Shown: positions 12,169-23,974, numbered from the stretch's first letter. The stretch is DNA of 64,000 nucleotides from Rhododendron vialii (GCF_030253575.1 NC_080560.1:12810001-12874000); one strand, 5' to 3'. Numbers and translations: made by a program. The notes: generated by a model from the letters alone, not told the origin.

Positions 12169-12311
12169 CATTTAAACTTTAGCTTTGAAATTCTAAGTTT
12201 TTTTTTTTTTTTTAATGCTTGGAGGGATGTTCCAAGTTATCCATTTAAAACCTAGCTTTGAAATTATAAGGTTTTTTTTTTAATGCTGGGAGGAATGTTT
12301 CAAGTTATCTA
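12169..12311. repeat. Tandem duplication, 73-bp unit
   Basis: Two units start at 12169 and 12242. Each runs CATTTAAA, AGCTTTGAAATT, a long T run, AATGCT, GGAGG, ATGTT and CAAGTTATC. The second unit differs by several substitutions and a shorter T run. Confidence 0.75.
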
Positions 12312-12795
12312 TTTAAACCTATGTGGTAAATGAAAAGAATAGTTTTGAGTGTTTGAGTTCAATATTCTCTAGCACATGAGAAGATTAGTTCTTCTCGTTA
12401 ACTCGTATCCTTCGACCTTACCAATCTTTGGATATATATTAGGTATATCCCATCGGAAATATGGTGTGTTGTGTTTATTTCATGTTCTATCTTACTTATT
12501 TCCGTAACTAGTGGTACCTAGGCCAGGGATCGAGTTGTTCATAAGGGCTCAGACACGACACTTAGCCAGGGGATTCTTTAGTTCTTCTTGTTAACTCGTA
12601 TCATTTGGTGAATTTTGATAGGTGGTGTGTTTCTTTGAGTCTTGCATCCTTTGTTAAACACATTGGGTGGTAATTATGTGTAATTGTGTATTCCTGGACA
12701 TAATATCTCAGGTGATGAGCTTACCCTTTTTATCCTTTTATCATTTTATTTCTTTCCTTTCAACATCCGCTTCACTTTTCTTGTTCTCTAACATT

Positions 12796-13074
12796 TAGGG
12801 GTGGACATCATGTGTCATGTCATATTATTTTGTGTTTGTGTCAGAAGTTTTTTCAATCATAACTTGACCTGTTTAACTTTTAGTGTTGTCGTATTGTGTC
12901 ACATTAGTGTTCCATATCATAAATAACATACCCTAATCCACTAATTTCGTGTTGGGTTCATGTCTTGTTATCTTGTCTTTTTATAAACTTCCACCCCACA
13001 TCGCATCGTGTTAGAGTTCTATCAACTCTAACTTGATCAATTTAACTTTTTGTGTCGAAAATTTCCACCCCTGT
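12796..13074. mobile_element. MITE with GGGGTGGA termini
   Basis: The left end AGGGGTGGACA and the right end TTTCCACCCCT are inverted complements. The interior repeats words such as TTTAACTTTTAGTGTTG and TTAACTTTTTGTGTCG. It is about 280 bp and non-coding. The terminal sequence is of the kind seen in short hAT-type MITEs of plants. No clean target duplication was found. Confidence 0.5.
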
Positions 13075-13741
13075 TAATAATATTGCTCTTTAGACAAACA
13101 TTATCCGATTTCGATTTTTCCTTTCCCACAAAAAAAAAAAAAAAGAATCCGGCAAGTGGGTCGATTTTCCAGGACGTTAATGGCGCGACGTGGTGCAAAG
13201 GGGGATGTTCACGTGCATCCTTCATCTCCCACATAAACCGGCCTCAGCATCTCCAGAAAATTAACCCATTGGATATCTACACGGTATACCAATCTTATCC
13301 ATTTCTCTCTCTCCTCTCTCTCATCCTTCAAACAAAAATTGTGGACCTACTATTTCCCATGATATTTATTTTTAAGGCCCAACCATTGGATCCACATTCG
13401 TAGAGACCCATTTCAAGGGAACAACTTTTTTTTTGGTCAAAGCGGAAAATTCTAGGGGAACTTCTAAAATCCCCATGTCCCATTTATATTTTTCCTTCCT
13501 TTTCGTTTCTTATCCTTGTGGTTACCTTTTCCGCTCTCTCTCTCTCTCTCTCTCTCTCTCCTTTAAGCAAGCAACTCGCCTTCCAATATTTCCTTGTAAA
13601 AAGATAATCAAAACCCATCAGTAGTTTTCAAGGGTACCGGATCGATCCAAGAAATTCGTGTTCTTTGGATCCCCTCGATTTCTGGGTTCAATTAAAGATT
13701 TGAATTTTGATAGGGGTTTGTGTTGAGCAGTGGAATTGAAA
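13075..13741. other. Upstream region of the thioredoxin-like gene, with (CT)n tract
   Basis: No coding region. A (CT)n run occupies 13533-13562, about 180 bp upstream of the start codon. CT tracts are common in plant 5' leaders. No convincing TATA box was identified close to it. Confidence 0.45.
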
Positions 13742-16665
13742 ATGGCGAAGGCTGTGATGAGCAAGACCTGTACGTTCTCGTCCTCTTGTTCTTCGATTCA
13801 ACATCACAATAATGGGGTCTCTTCCTTTCCGGTTGAATCAGCCATGGTTTCTTCTGGAATGGAGTTTCCTTCTCTGAAGATTGCAACTTTTTCCAGGAAA
13901 GGGAATACCAGACTTTCTCCTCCTTCTCCTCTTTATGCACAGGTCTGTAAATACCTCATCAATTCTTCCTCTAACCCTTTTTTTTCCAGCCCTCTTGGGT
14001 TCAATATGTGTGTATACGTCTGACTGTTTGTATTAATCCGTAATTAATTAGGGGGTTTGGTTAAGTTATGCATAAAATTACTCTCCCGTCCCGATTTATT
14101 TGTCTCTTTTCACTATTTAGGACCTTCAACAAAATTGTCTATATGTTTCAATCTATAATAAATTTTATATGTAATATGGATCTTGTTTGATAGATCTCGA
14201 TTAGTTCTATAATATGATATTTTTGAAATTATATAAAATATTTGTGAGATATAGAAATGTTTGATAGATCTCGATTAGTTCTATAATATGATATTTTTGA
14301 AATTATATAAAATATTTGTGAGATATAGACACCAGTGCGAAGATCTTATTTTTTCTGATCATTTTATCGAGAAGAATCATAATTAATTTTTAACTGTAAA
14401 GTTCTCATTAGGCGGCACTTAAAAAATTAAGTACTCTAATTTTCAATCTGTTGAACAGGTGCGAAGATCTTATCCCTCTAATTATTTTATTCTAAAGGGT
14501 CATAATTAATTTTTGACTCTAGAACTCTCATTAGTTAGCCCCCTAAGATAGCCTTAGGGTTGACTAATGAGAGCTTTAGAGTCAAATTAATTATGGTTCT
14601 TCAGGATGAAATGATCAGGAAAATAAGATCTTCGCACTGGTCCAAACAAATTAAAAATTAGAGCACTTAACTTTTTTTACTTAGCTTTCCACCAAACAGA
14701 GCCTTTTGCCATTTCCCTTGCAGCACCAAAACGGTGATGTTTTGAGTCACTACAAAAGTCACCACAAGCCCCCCGAGTCCCTGTTCTGTTGGGTTCGGTT
14801 CGGTTTATTCATTCTCTTCGTGACAAGAAATTTGCGTTAGATAATGGGGTTAATTTGTTTTACTCCAATTGGGTATTTAATTACGAAGAGATCAATTTAT
14901 CATGATGATATTTACTCCTGTTTTTTGTGTTTGGAATATAACTTTCTTCTTATTGGGTTTTTCTTTTCAAACGACATAAAGTTTCCATTTTTTTTTCCCT
15001 TTTTGAGTAGAATAGACAGAGTTGTAGTAAGTGATTGAGTTTTGGATATTTTGCACAGATGGCCACAGGTCTTATTGGGAAAGCTCAAAAATGGTGGGAG
15101 AAAGGGCTTCAACCAAATATGAAAGAAATAAATGGTGCCGGAGATCTTGTGGAATCCCTATTGAATGCTGGGGACAAACTGGTGGTTGTTGAATTCTTCT
15201 CTCCTGGCTGCGGTGGTTGCAAAGCCCTTCATCCCAAGGTCATTAATCCCTCATTTACCTTTACAGTTAGATTTTAATTATGATCTTTCAATTGGAATTC
15301 TCAGACTGAGCAAGCAAAATGTATTAGCTTAGTTCAGGAAGATGTAATGGCCCCTTTGGATAGTGAGAAAGGATGAGAAATAAGAAAAAAGGATGAATCA
15401 TTATTGGTTCATTTGGTTTCGGACCAAAAATTACGCCAGTTCCTTTCTTTTCTCTCTTTCTCACAATCCAAATAAGAATTATGTTTTGTTGTTTCTCCGA
15501 AGCCTCACATGGTAACTAAATGTGAGTGCGTTTGTTGTCCTTGGACCTGCAGATGTGTCAAATTGCAGAGATGAACCCGGAAGTGCAGTTTCTGCAGGTG
15601 AACTACGAGGAGCACAAATCCATGTGTTACTCGCTGAATGTCCATGTTCTCCCCTTCTTCCGTTTCTACAGAGGTGCTCATGGTCGTCTTTGTAGCTTTA
15701 GCTGCACGAATGCCACGGTTAGTTCTCATGCTCCTCTCTCCTTTAGCTCTTATACTTATTTGTTCTTTACATTTGCAATAAATTTTGTACGAGATGTCAT
15801 GTGTTTTGTTTTCATTATCTAGCCATCTTGTTCCCCAACTCCCATGCCGAGGGGGGGTGGTGGGGGGAATACGAAATAGAACAGTATCTGATGGGGGAGA
15901 CAAACAAAAGCCCTAAACAAGAACTACACTATCACGAAGCAGTGACTTTTGGCATTTTTAATAATTGGGATCTGAAACAACCTTTGTTTCCTACTCCATT
16001 TTTCTCCTTAGCATAACCTTTCCCTTGTTATGACCCTGGTTTTGTTGTTCCATTTGTTACCGGAAATAACTTCGTGCACATTGAACCCCTTCTTTTAGGT
16101 TTTCTTGGTAAGGAGTTTCTAGTTATTACAAGATCAATGTTTCAAAACCTGGTTGTTATTAACTTATTAGGCACTTGATTTCACCTATTGCTGCACTATG
16201 ATCTATTTTTAGACAGATTACATGCGGATAAACCTTTAGGACCATTCATAGGTTTTTCAATTTGACAAGGATTCCATGGTTTCTTTTTGTGGTTCGCTCA
16301 ATTGTAATATTGCTTTCTAAAGCATTGCTGATATGGTGGTGATTTCGCAGATCAAGAAATTCAGAGATGCATTGGCGAAGCATAGCCCAGATCGTTGCAG
16401 CCTGGGACCACCGAAAGGGCTCGATGAGAAAGAACTGCTAGCGCTTGCAGCCAACAAAGATCTCTCCTTCAATTACACACCCAAGCCAGAGCAACCATTG
16501 CTTGTTCCTACCCAAGAAGAGATCGTCCTAGCTGAAAAATCACCAGTTCCAATGCCGGCTTCTCTTGCAGAGGGAGAACCTCCACTATCTCTTCCTCTGC
16601 CGCTTCCATTGCCAATTACTTCAATTGCAGCTCAACATAAAAACTTGGTCACATCGGGAAGGTAA
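13742..16665 (+). CDS. ACHT4: Atypical Cys-His-rich thioredoxin, chloroplast (ACHT4-like / thioredoxin-like 1)
   Basis: Four exons: 13742-13942, 15059-15238, 15553-15717 and 16351-16665, all phase 0 with GT..AG introns, giving 286 residues. Residues 1 to about 70 are Ser-rich and low in acidic residues, as in a chloroplast transit peptide. The thioredoxin fold follows: active site CGGC at residues 118-121 within FFSPGCGGCKALHPK, cis-proline at 161 (HVLPFFRFYRG), and SFSCTNATIKKF across the exon 3/4 junction. The atypical CGGC replaces WCGPC and marks the ACHT4/5 type. Known ACHT proteins act as thylakoid-associated oxidising thioredoxins working with 2-Cys peroxiredoxin; ACHT4 has been linked to AGPase regulation in starch synthesis. 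The C-terminal tail is Pro/Leu-rich. The start was chosen as the first ATG preceding the transit-like segment. The symbol denotes class, not proven orthology. Confidence 0.93.
14050..14702. repeat. Composite inverted/tandem repeat in intron 1 of the thioredoxin-like gene
   Basis: Two exact-looking 74-bp units (14185-14258, 14259-14332) are followed by three arms. Arm 1 (14332-14411) and arm 2 (14457-14537) are direct copies starting GTGCGAAGATCTTAT. Arm 3 (14561-14643) is inverted, ending AAGATCTTCGCACTGG. Outer ends GGGGGTTTGGTTAAG (about 14050) and CCACCAAACAGAGCC (about 14688) are roughly inverted. This looks like a MITE with internal rearrangement. Confidence 0.65.
15348..15473. mobile_element. 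MITE-like inverted repeat in intron 2 of the thioredoxin-like gene
   Basis: CCTTTGGATAGTGAGAAAGG near 15354 pairs with CTTTCTCACAATCCAAA near 15456 as an imperfect inverted repeat. The element is short, AT-rich and non-coding. No target duplication was resolved. Confidence 0.4.
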
Positions 16666-17544
16666 TGAAGAGAGGACTATTCCAACCGGTGGCACATTTG
16701 CTTTTGTACAAATTTATTTTGGTGCTTTGGTCTTTTACCTGTAAAAAATCTTGAAGAACTAATTAGTATGAAGTATGTCAAATGTATGCGTTTGGTCCCC
16801 AGTTGAGTTTAAGGCTTCAGGATATATTTTTGTTTGGATCCAAGCCTGCGAGGTGCTGGGAACCCTTATAGGAGAGTGAGTAACTAGTAGCTATGTAATG
16901 TTTCCTTTTTCTTTGTTGGCTGTTTGTAAAGTGATTTTGTATCAACTGGTTACAGCTTTCTTGGTAGCAGAAGCTTGTTCCTGTTTTTTATTTGAAGCTT
17001 GTGTTACATCCTTCTCTCTGGAGGCTGTAAGTTGGATTATTTTCCTTACCCTCGTATAGTCATACTTGTATCGATGGTTACAGAAATATCTCTGTTGGCT
17101 TCAAGAAAAGTAATTAGATACTCCCGAAGTACTATGTGTCGTTTACGTGATGTATTGATATGAAATTAGGGATGCCTGCATATGAAATGCGACACATTTT
17201 TTCTCTCTAAATAACGCCTCTAACGATATCGAACGAAGCTCATTTTTTATAGAGATCTTAAACGACATATTTAGAACAAAATGAGCGGCTCCGATCATCT
17301 TAGTGCAACCCGAGCCGGGAGAAAATGGCATCTGTGCACAGCTGCTGTGCACATAGCACTGCTCGAGTGCACCGTGTGAAAATGTCTATTTCTACATGGT
17401 ACTCCTGGAGTATTGATGCATAGCTCCATAAGCCTTGAATAAATAAGTTGGGACTAATCTAAAGTTCGAAACTTCTTACGATCGAGTATCAATTTTTATA
17501 GAGCTAGTTCGTAATAGATTTTGTCTAGATTTTAATTGGGCTTT
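16666..17544. other. Downstream of the thioredoxin-like gene, no gene seen
   Basis: Probable 3' untranslated sequence (T-rich, roughly 16666-17000) followed by unassigned AT-rich DNA. No supported coding or RNA gene. Confidence 0.4.
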
Positions 17545-18225
17545 TACTAGGGCTTTTTTTTTTTTTTTATCGGCAAAAAAATTATATTATTAAAAACTTG
17601 ATACAGGTACATAAAGGAAAAAAAACCTAAACCATGATATTAGATACATGGAATAGGGAAAGGAAAAAGACTTCCAATAGAGCATTGGAAGAGAGGAAAA
17701 AACAAAAGGCCAAAAACAGCTGGCCAGAAAAAATCTACCTAAGAAAATATCCTACACCAAATAAGAAATCACATCAAAACTGGAAAATCTTCCGAGCAAC
17801 AAAAGCAGATTCGTGATCCCAAAACATCACCAGAATGGTAAGACAAAAAGGAGCACTATTACAAGCAAACAAAACTGATCCATCTTGAGCAATTGCTGTC
17901 ATTTCAGTAGGCAAAGAAATTGGACCGTTTCAGCATTTTCTTCTGGATCAGTACTCCAAATATCTCTTAGCCCTCCCAAAGATGGGAGTTGAAAAAAGAG
18001 AACATTGCAGATCCTTCAGAGAGAGAAATCGACACCTAATATAAGGAGCCTCTGTAATCCGAGCCACCTTAACAGCACAGGAATGGAAAAAACAGACAGC
18101 TCCAACAACTTGAAAACATAGTTGAAAACACCCCGTGGTTTAGGAAAGACCACCTGACCTCATAGCCTTCCCATAGAGGGAGTTGATATGAGGATGACAC
18201 CGGCAGCAATTCTAAGGTCTCACGT
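17545..18225 (-). mobile_element. Truncated LINE, 3' end
   Basis: Read on the minus strand, the block ends with a LINE-like 3' tail: TTTTTAATAATATAATTTTT, then TTGCCGAT, then a poly(A) run (plus-strand T run near 17556-17570). The word TTTTACTAG occurs at both edges (about 17545 and 18223) and may be a target duplication. No reverse transcriptase domain remains readable. Confidence 0.45.
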
Positions 18226-18756
18226 TTTACTAGTGAATGGTGGTTCCTAGATTAGGATTTTGCTCAATTCTAAGGTTTCACGTTTTATCAATTCTTTTAT
18301 TTGAAGTTACTGAAGATTTGTCTAGTCGTTAATTTCAAAATTTTATGATTAATCGAGGTGCGCAACATCTGGTTATGAGTTGTGGGTGAAAGTGAAAGTG
18401 GGAGTGTTGCTTTCTGGGTTGGGTTGTGGGGGTGATGAAAGAACAAAAGAGGTGGTGGAACGCGGTAGTTGATAATCGGACGTAAATGATGCCGGATGAG
18501 ATAAGGGGTACCCCACCACATCCGAATGCATACGTGGAGAGAAGAATTCAATCATGAAGAGGAAGATGGGACAGATGGCCCAATGGCACTCAACCCGGTG
18601 GTTGGAAGAAAGAAAGGAAGAAAGCGATTGATTGGGCATTGGAGAGAATAGGCCTCACCATGCCATCTGCCCCTTGCTTTATGGACTGAAACAACCCCCT
18701 TCTTCCTCGAAAATCCACGGGGTGCTCCAGAGTCTTTTTCACCATATGTTACTTAG

Positions 18757-19136
18757 ATACGGGGACATATTTTGTTGACCATAAGGGCCTCATCTCGAAT
18801 TCCAAATACACGATCCAAATCATGTATTTGTAGAATTCAACGCCCAGAACTATTGGTAAGAAGATCACGTCGGTCGGATATTATTAGCTCAACATACAAA
18901 TCAAAATACTATGTTGTGAATTTTTAATTTGTATCTTATTTCCCGGAGACGGAGATATGCTGTGCTAGCCATACGAGCCTCATCTTGAATTCAAAAACAT
19001 GATCCAAATTGTGTATTTGTAGAAATCAACGACGAGAACTATTGGTAAGAAAATCAAGTTGATTGGACATCATTAGCTCAACATTCAAATCAAAATATGA
19101 TGTTACTTGAATTTTTTTGAATCTTATTAGGTCATT
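18757..19136. repeat. Tandem duplication, 190-bp unit
   Basis: Two diverged units. GCCTCATCT recurs at 18787 and 18977, GTATTTGTAGAA at about 18822 and 19012, and GAACTATTGGTAAGAA at about 18847 and 19037. Non-coding; function unknown. Confidence 0.75.
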
Positions 19137-19629
19137 ACGGAATAAAAATATGATTCGCTTATTAAGTTGATATTTATTGACTTGATTTTTTACAAAGTTG
19201 TTAATTGCAGTCTATAAAACAAACGGTTCAAATCATGTTTTCAAGATCAAGACAAGGCCACTATAATCGGCACAGCCAGGACCTGCCTTGAAATTCTCGG
19301 GGCCTAACTCTAATTTGTAAAACTGGGCCCTATGTTTTCTTTTTAAAAAATAGAATAAAACTATCCTCCAAATGATAGTTTGGTTAGTCCCATATTTTGT
19401 TTTTTTTTTCATAATTTGTTTCGTTGTTTCGATTAAAATAGTTTTGCTCATATTATTTTTGCACCAAGCAAAAAAATATCCATTTCAAACTGTGAGGGAA
19501 AAAAAATATTCTTATGGAGAAGGAAAAGTGAGCGGGAAATTCCTGGCCGGTCCCATAATTTACATGGGGTTCCATGCAAACCCTTTTTTAAAGTGCTATA
19601 CCATCTAGACCATTTTTGAAGATGCTTTT

Positions 19630-20045
19630 ACTATTTTGCCCCTATCACTTTTCATATCCCAAGAATTCACACCCCTTTGTAAAATTCACATCTTTGCAGA
19701 ATTCACATCCTTAAAATTCACATCTTTTCATACCCCAAGAATTCACACCCCCAACATTTCACACCCCTCAAAATTCACACCCCTGATAATTCATACCTCT
19801 TTGCAAGAATTCACACATCTTTGGAAGAATTTACACTCATTTGCACTATTCACACCCTAAAAATTCAAATATTTAAAAAAAAGACACAATTCGCACCCAA
19901 CGAAGAATTCGCACGTTTTGAAAAAGACACAATTAACATCCAAATGAAAAATTCACACATTCAAAAAAGACAAAATTCACATCCCATCCACACTTTTCAC
20001 ATCCCCAAATTAAGAATTCACACACACAATTTACACCTAAATTCT
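19630..20045. repeat. Degenerate AATTCACAC(C) array
   Basis: About 400 bp are built from irregular repeats around the core AATTCACAC or AATTCACATC, spaced about 11-25 bp. More than fifteen copies can be counted, with variants such as AATTCGCAC near 19900. It ends just upstream of the AP2/ERF frame. The strand is strongly C-over-G biased. It does not match telomere or common microsatellite units. Confidence 0.75.
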
Positions 20046-20141
20046 CTTTGCTTTCAAAGGCCAATAGAACGTGGCCAAACTCTCTCCTCTTCATCTCTCT
20101 CTAAGATACTAGGGAAAAAAATCGAACCATAACTCACTAAA

Positions 20142-20580
20142 ATGGTTGGTGAGGCCGAATGCAGAGAGAGGAGAGAGAAGGCCGAACGGCGGCGCCGGGA
20201 ACCATGACGGCCGTTACAAGGGGGTGAGGATGAGGAAATGGGGGAAGTGGGTGGCGGAGGTGCGGCAACCGAACAGCCGCGACAGGATCTGGCTGGGGTC
20301 ATACCGGACAGTGGAGGAGGCTGCCCGGGCCTACGACACCGCCGCCTTCTGCCTCTGCTGGCCGTCGGCGATGCTCAATTTCTCGGATTGTCCACCGGAC
20401 ATTCCGGACGCGGTCGAACTGTCACGGTCACAGATCCAGGTGGTGGCGTTGAGGCACGCGCGAAGGGCGGCGGAGGAGGAAGGGGAGTCGGGTGGTGGTG
20501 GTGCGGTGGGGACATCGTAGGCGAGTTTTCCGGCGGCGGCGGAGGTGTTTTATGTCGGAGAGTTTAGTGGTGGTTAATTT
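20142..20580 (+). pseudogene. AP2/ERF transcription factor (DREB-like) lacking an in-frame start
   Basis: One intronless frame (20146-20520, ending TAG) encodes a nearly full AP2 domain: [18 protein letters not shown], then [20 protein letters not shown], then AMLNF. AP2/ERF proteins bind GCC-box or DRE elements. Between the upstream in-frame stop (TAG at 20110) and the domain there is no ATG in this frame. An ATG at 20142 lies in another frame and stops after about 21 codons. The usual CLRGPSA segment is altered to CLCWPSA, which fits two transitions/transversions in CGC GGG. Coding-like sequence continues past the TAG for about 18 codons (to about 20577). The region is GC-rich against an AT-rich background. 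I judge it a decaying gene copy; a non-ATG start or a sequencing error are alternatives. Confidence 0.7.
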
Positions 20581-21402
20581 GGTGGTGGCGAGTTGATGAC
20601 GGCAAGAGATGAAGAAGGGTTTGTGGGAAGGATAGATGAGAGGAGAGGCGAGACTATTGGGGGTATTTTGAGTACCTCACTTAAAACAAGATTTACATGG
20701 GTAGGATTTGACATTGGGTGGGGTTGGACGGGAGCAGGAAGACAAAACAGGACCGGCCTGAAAGAACCCCACTCTATTGCATCTTATCAATAAACCTTGC
20801 ATCTTATCAATAAACCATGAAAAAAGAAAAGAAAAAGAGGAGCTAAGGGCACGTGGACCCCTCAAATTTTAAATAATGTGTCATGTGTGTACTTTTGTAG
20901 ATATCTCAAAAACTATAAATGCCTTGTTTTTTTTGTTATTTGAAAAGAATTTTAAAAAAAATTCTCCCTAGATTCTTTTTACTTTTAATATTTCTCTCTC
21001 TATCTCTCTCCACTTATTACCCTACTATTTTTTTAAAAAAATTTCAAAACACAAACCAAACACAGTATAATGTTTCAAATTTTATTTTTATAGTATTCAT
21101 TCTTCGAATTTAAAGGATGAAGAAGATTCTTTCAAATTCATCAATCAAATTCTCATGTGAGTTGTCAAAGTACATTTCTAGTTCCAAAGGTAAAAGATCT
21201 GCTAAAAAATACCCTTTAAGACGCATATAAAAGTGCACAAACACATGAACACTGCTCATATGAATTACGGTGGGCGTGGATTGCCAACTCAATGCAAGGG
21301 TTTCTTCATTTTTTGTGTGTGTCGCTAAAAAAAACCTGACTTGTCTCTCCAGCTGAGTTTAAATTTCGTTAGTGTCTATAAAGTAATAAAATTTTGAACT
21401 CA
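20581..21402. other. Intergenic, no gene seen
   Basis: Residual GC-rich sequence to about 20750, then AT-rich DNA. A short direct repeat, GCATCTTATCAATAAACC, is doubled near 20779-20816. No supported gene. Confidence 0.4.
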
Positions 21403-21845
21403 AAAGAGAGCTTTGATCAATGCCTTTTCCTCTGAGGATCGAGAAAGCTTGGAGTTTCTATTATGCACCTGGTTTTTGCTCCTTTCATTCTGACATGCTG
21501 CTAATTGTGCTGTCTGATCGAGTGCCAATACTTAGGTGTTTGAGTACTGTCTCTGCTGTTGAGGATATGTGATCCTTAGTTGTTATATATGCTGTACTGC
21601 TTTTGTTCTCTCTCTATGGCTTAGTGTAGCTTCTTCTTTCTTTCTGTTTCCGGCCTACTGTTTTTGGCCGTTTCTTTTCCACGTTTCTGTCTTTCAATGC
21701 TTTATCGGAAGTTCTCTCTCTTTCCCTATCCCATGTATCAATCTCATGGTTTAGGTTTTTCTTTTTTTTCTTGATGTACCCTTATCGATTAAGTTTCCAA
21801 TAAAACTATTTTCGCTGATTAAAAAGAAAAAAAGAGAGCTTTGAT
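21403..21845 (+). mobile_element. 5'-truncated LINE with 15-bp target duplication
   Basis: AAAGAGAGCTTTGAT occurs at 21403-21417 and 21831-21845. The 413-bp block between them ends TTCCAATAAAACTATTTTCG, then an A-rich tail. A direct repeat plus 3' A tail and no open frame is the hallmark of a target-primed, 5'-truncated LINE insertion. Confidence 0.75.
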
Positions 21846-22786
21846 ACGGTCTGTTTTCGTTCGCAAAGATGAATGAATAGTCGTGCATATATGCTAGGTT
21901 TCCAATCACCTCATCTCACAAAATCAGCCACTTCCTTTATCCTTATTTTGGAGGACGTGGCCCATAGTCTCGGCTTGTGACATTGGGCCGAACCAAATCT
22001 TGGAGTACTCATTCAATTAACCAAATGGTCCTCCATGATACATTAATAGCCCCTTTGCCTGCCCAAGTGAGAAAGGAAAAGAAAGAGAGTGCTCTCTCTT
22101 ATTAGTGAGAGAAGAAAAAAAAAAGGGGTGGTTTTTCACCAACCCATCCAAATACACGTGAGAAATCAAACTCTCACTCCCATCTCCGGCAATTGGTCTC
22201 TTCTTCGGGGACCTGAAACTCTCATCTTTCTTCTCTGGCGACCTGGAACTCTCCTCTCTCTTCTCCGGCGACCACACAACCACTGGTCCGACAACAAAAA
22301 GATGCCGTCGTAGCCTGCACGCGTTGCCAGAAGTTGAGCAAGTGAGATCTATTTTCACTCACGCTCATCACTTGCCTCTCTCTTCTCATTTCTCATGGAA
22401 TCGCGCCAAAAGTGGCGAGAAACAAAAACTTTCTTTGAGGGGGCTCTCGTCTCCTACCCTTCCTCACCCTCTCTTGACTTGTGGATCATCCAATCAGAAG
22501 AGAGATTGAGTTCTCTCTTCTTCCCTTTTCTTTTCTCCAAAAATCGCTCAATCCAAACGAGCTGTAACTGATCCTTATTTTTATACGAGTAATTATTCAG
22601 GGCTCTGCATCGTCACCTGATGCTCCAGTGACCTTCTCCACATGTGGTGGAAAAGGCCTCCCGACTGTGCCCAAGAGCAAACAATAATTTCTCTGTTTTT
22701 ACCTTTTCCAATTTGTCGAAAGTTAAAAAAGAACAAGTTGTGGTTACTCCATTTTAAATCAACTCTCTCTGCGGATCAAAAAAATC

Positions 22787-22788
<2 letters not shown>

Positions 22789-22826
<38 letters not shown>
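22789..22826. repeat. (CT)n microsatellite
   Basis: Uninterrupted CT dinucleotide run of about 38 bp. Confidence 0.9.
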
Positions 22827-22829
<3 letters not shown>

Positions 22830-22928
22830 CTTTGGATTCTTGTTGATCATAATAAGACAATCTCTTTTTTTTTTTCCCGAAATCGAGACAAATGCCCGGC
22901 TTATTTCGGGAAACTCACTTTTACTATA

Positions 22929-23144
22929 TGCTTCCTCCGTCCCTAAATAAGTGTTCGGCGCGTAAAATTAGACTTTACAAAACATGCATATTTTTTATTA
23001 AAAAATTTAATTTTTTTTACAATCTAATAAAACTTATTGTTATCTATTGATTTGTGAAAAAAAATTATTTTTTTTAACGAAACAAATGTTTCTTTTTTAA
23101 GGCCTAATTTTGCGTATCGGACACTTATTTAGGGACGGAGGGAG
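22929..23144. mobile_element. Stowaway-type MITE
   Basis: Termini TTCCTCCGTCCCTAAATAAG on the left and CTTATTTAGGGACGGAGGGAG on the right are inverted complements matching the plant Stowaway consensus CTCCCTCCGTCCC. TA dinucleotides flank both ends. The 216-bp AT-rich interior has no coding sequence. Confidence 0.85.
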
Positions 23145-23973
23145 TATGAGTTTTCGGATGGTGAATTCTTGCCCTGGAGTGAAAATATTTAGAAAGCGAG
23201 AGGGGAAAAGTAGTAGGGATTAGGAGAGAGAAAATATACATGCAAGATTTGTGAATCTCAATTAACTACCCATTTTATATAGAAAAGAAAAGAGATTTTC
23301 AATTAAGGACCAGAGACTTTCTCTTAATTAGATATTAGTTTCACAGAGAAAACACAATAATCTGATAATTCTCTCCTCCATTGCATCCTCCCCAACAAGC
23401 ACAATAACAATTTACGAAGCTTCCCTTGAACTTCTTCTTCTTCTTCTTCCATTAACCAAATAAGAACAGCTTCAATTCGATCTTGCGTTTTCAACAAGTA
23501 ATCCAGTTAGTAATATTCGTTTTTTCTTATCAGAAAAATTAAGAACATGAATTAAGGAACAAAAAAACAGTACCGTATTGCGCATAAAATATGTGAGTTA
23601 TTTGACTAATAATGCAACTTATACGATTAAAGTTTAGGACCACCCCAAACGCGAAAACAAGAATTAGAGAGATTATTGTTGGCGGGAGATTTTCGCATAA
23701 TAGGCACATAATTTTATTCAAAAATCCGCTAAAAAAAACAACAGATAATATCACAAACTCATTTAGTAGGTTTAAATTAAAGAACAATCTTAACTCCAAG
23801 GGTTTGACCAAGTCGGAGTGAGAAACCAACTAAAGGGCTTTGACTATAAGATGTCCAAGTTGAATCCCACCAAGCTGGGCCAAACATTTCAAGCCTCACG
23901 TCCTCTATAGGTTTTCCTAATTTTAAGGTCCTAAAATTAGTCGAGGTATATGCAAGTTGGCCCGGACATTCAG

Positions 23974-23974
<1 letters not shown>

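Noticed and set aside
20238..20567. Gly-rich 109-codon frame
   Set aside because: It overlaps the AP2 domain in another frame; its Gly/Ala richness follows from GC-rich codons.
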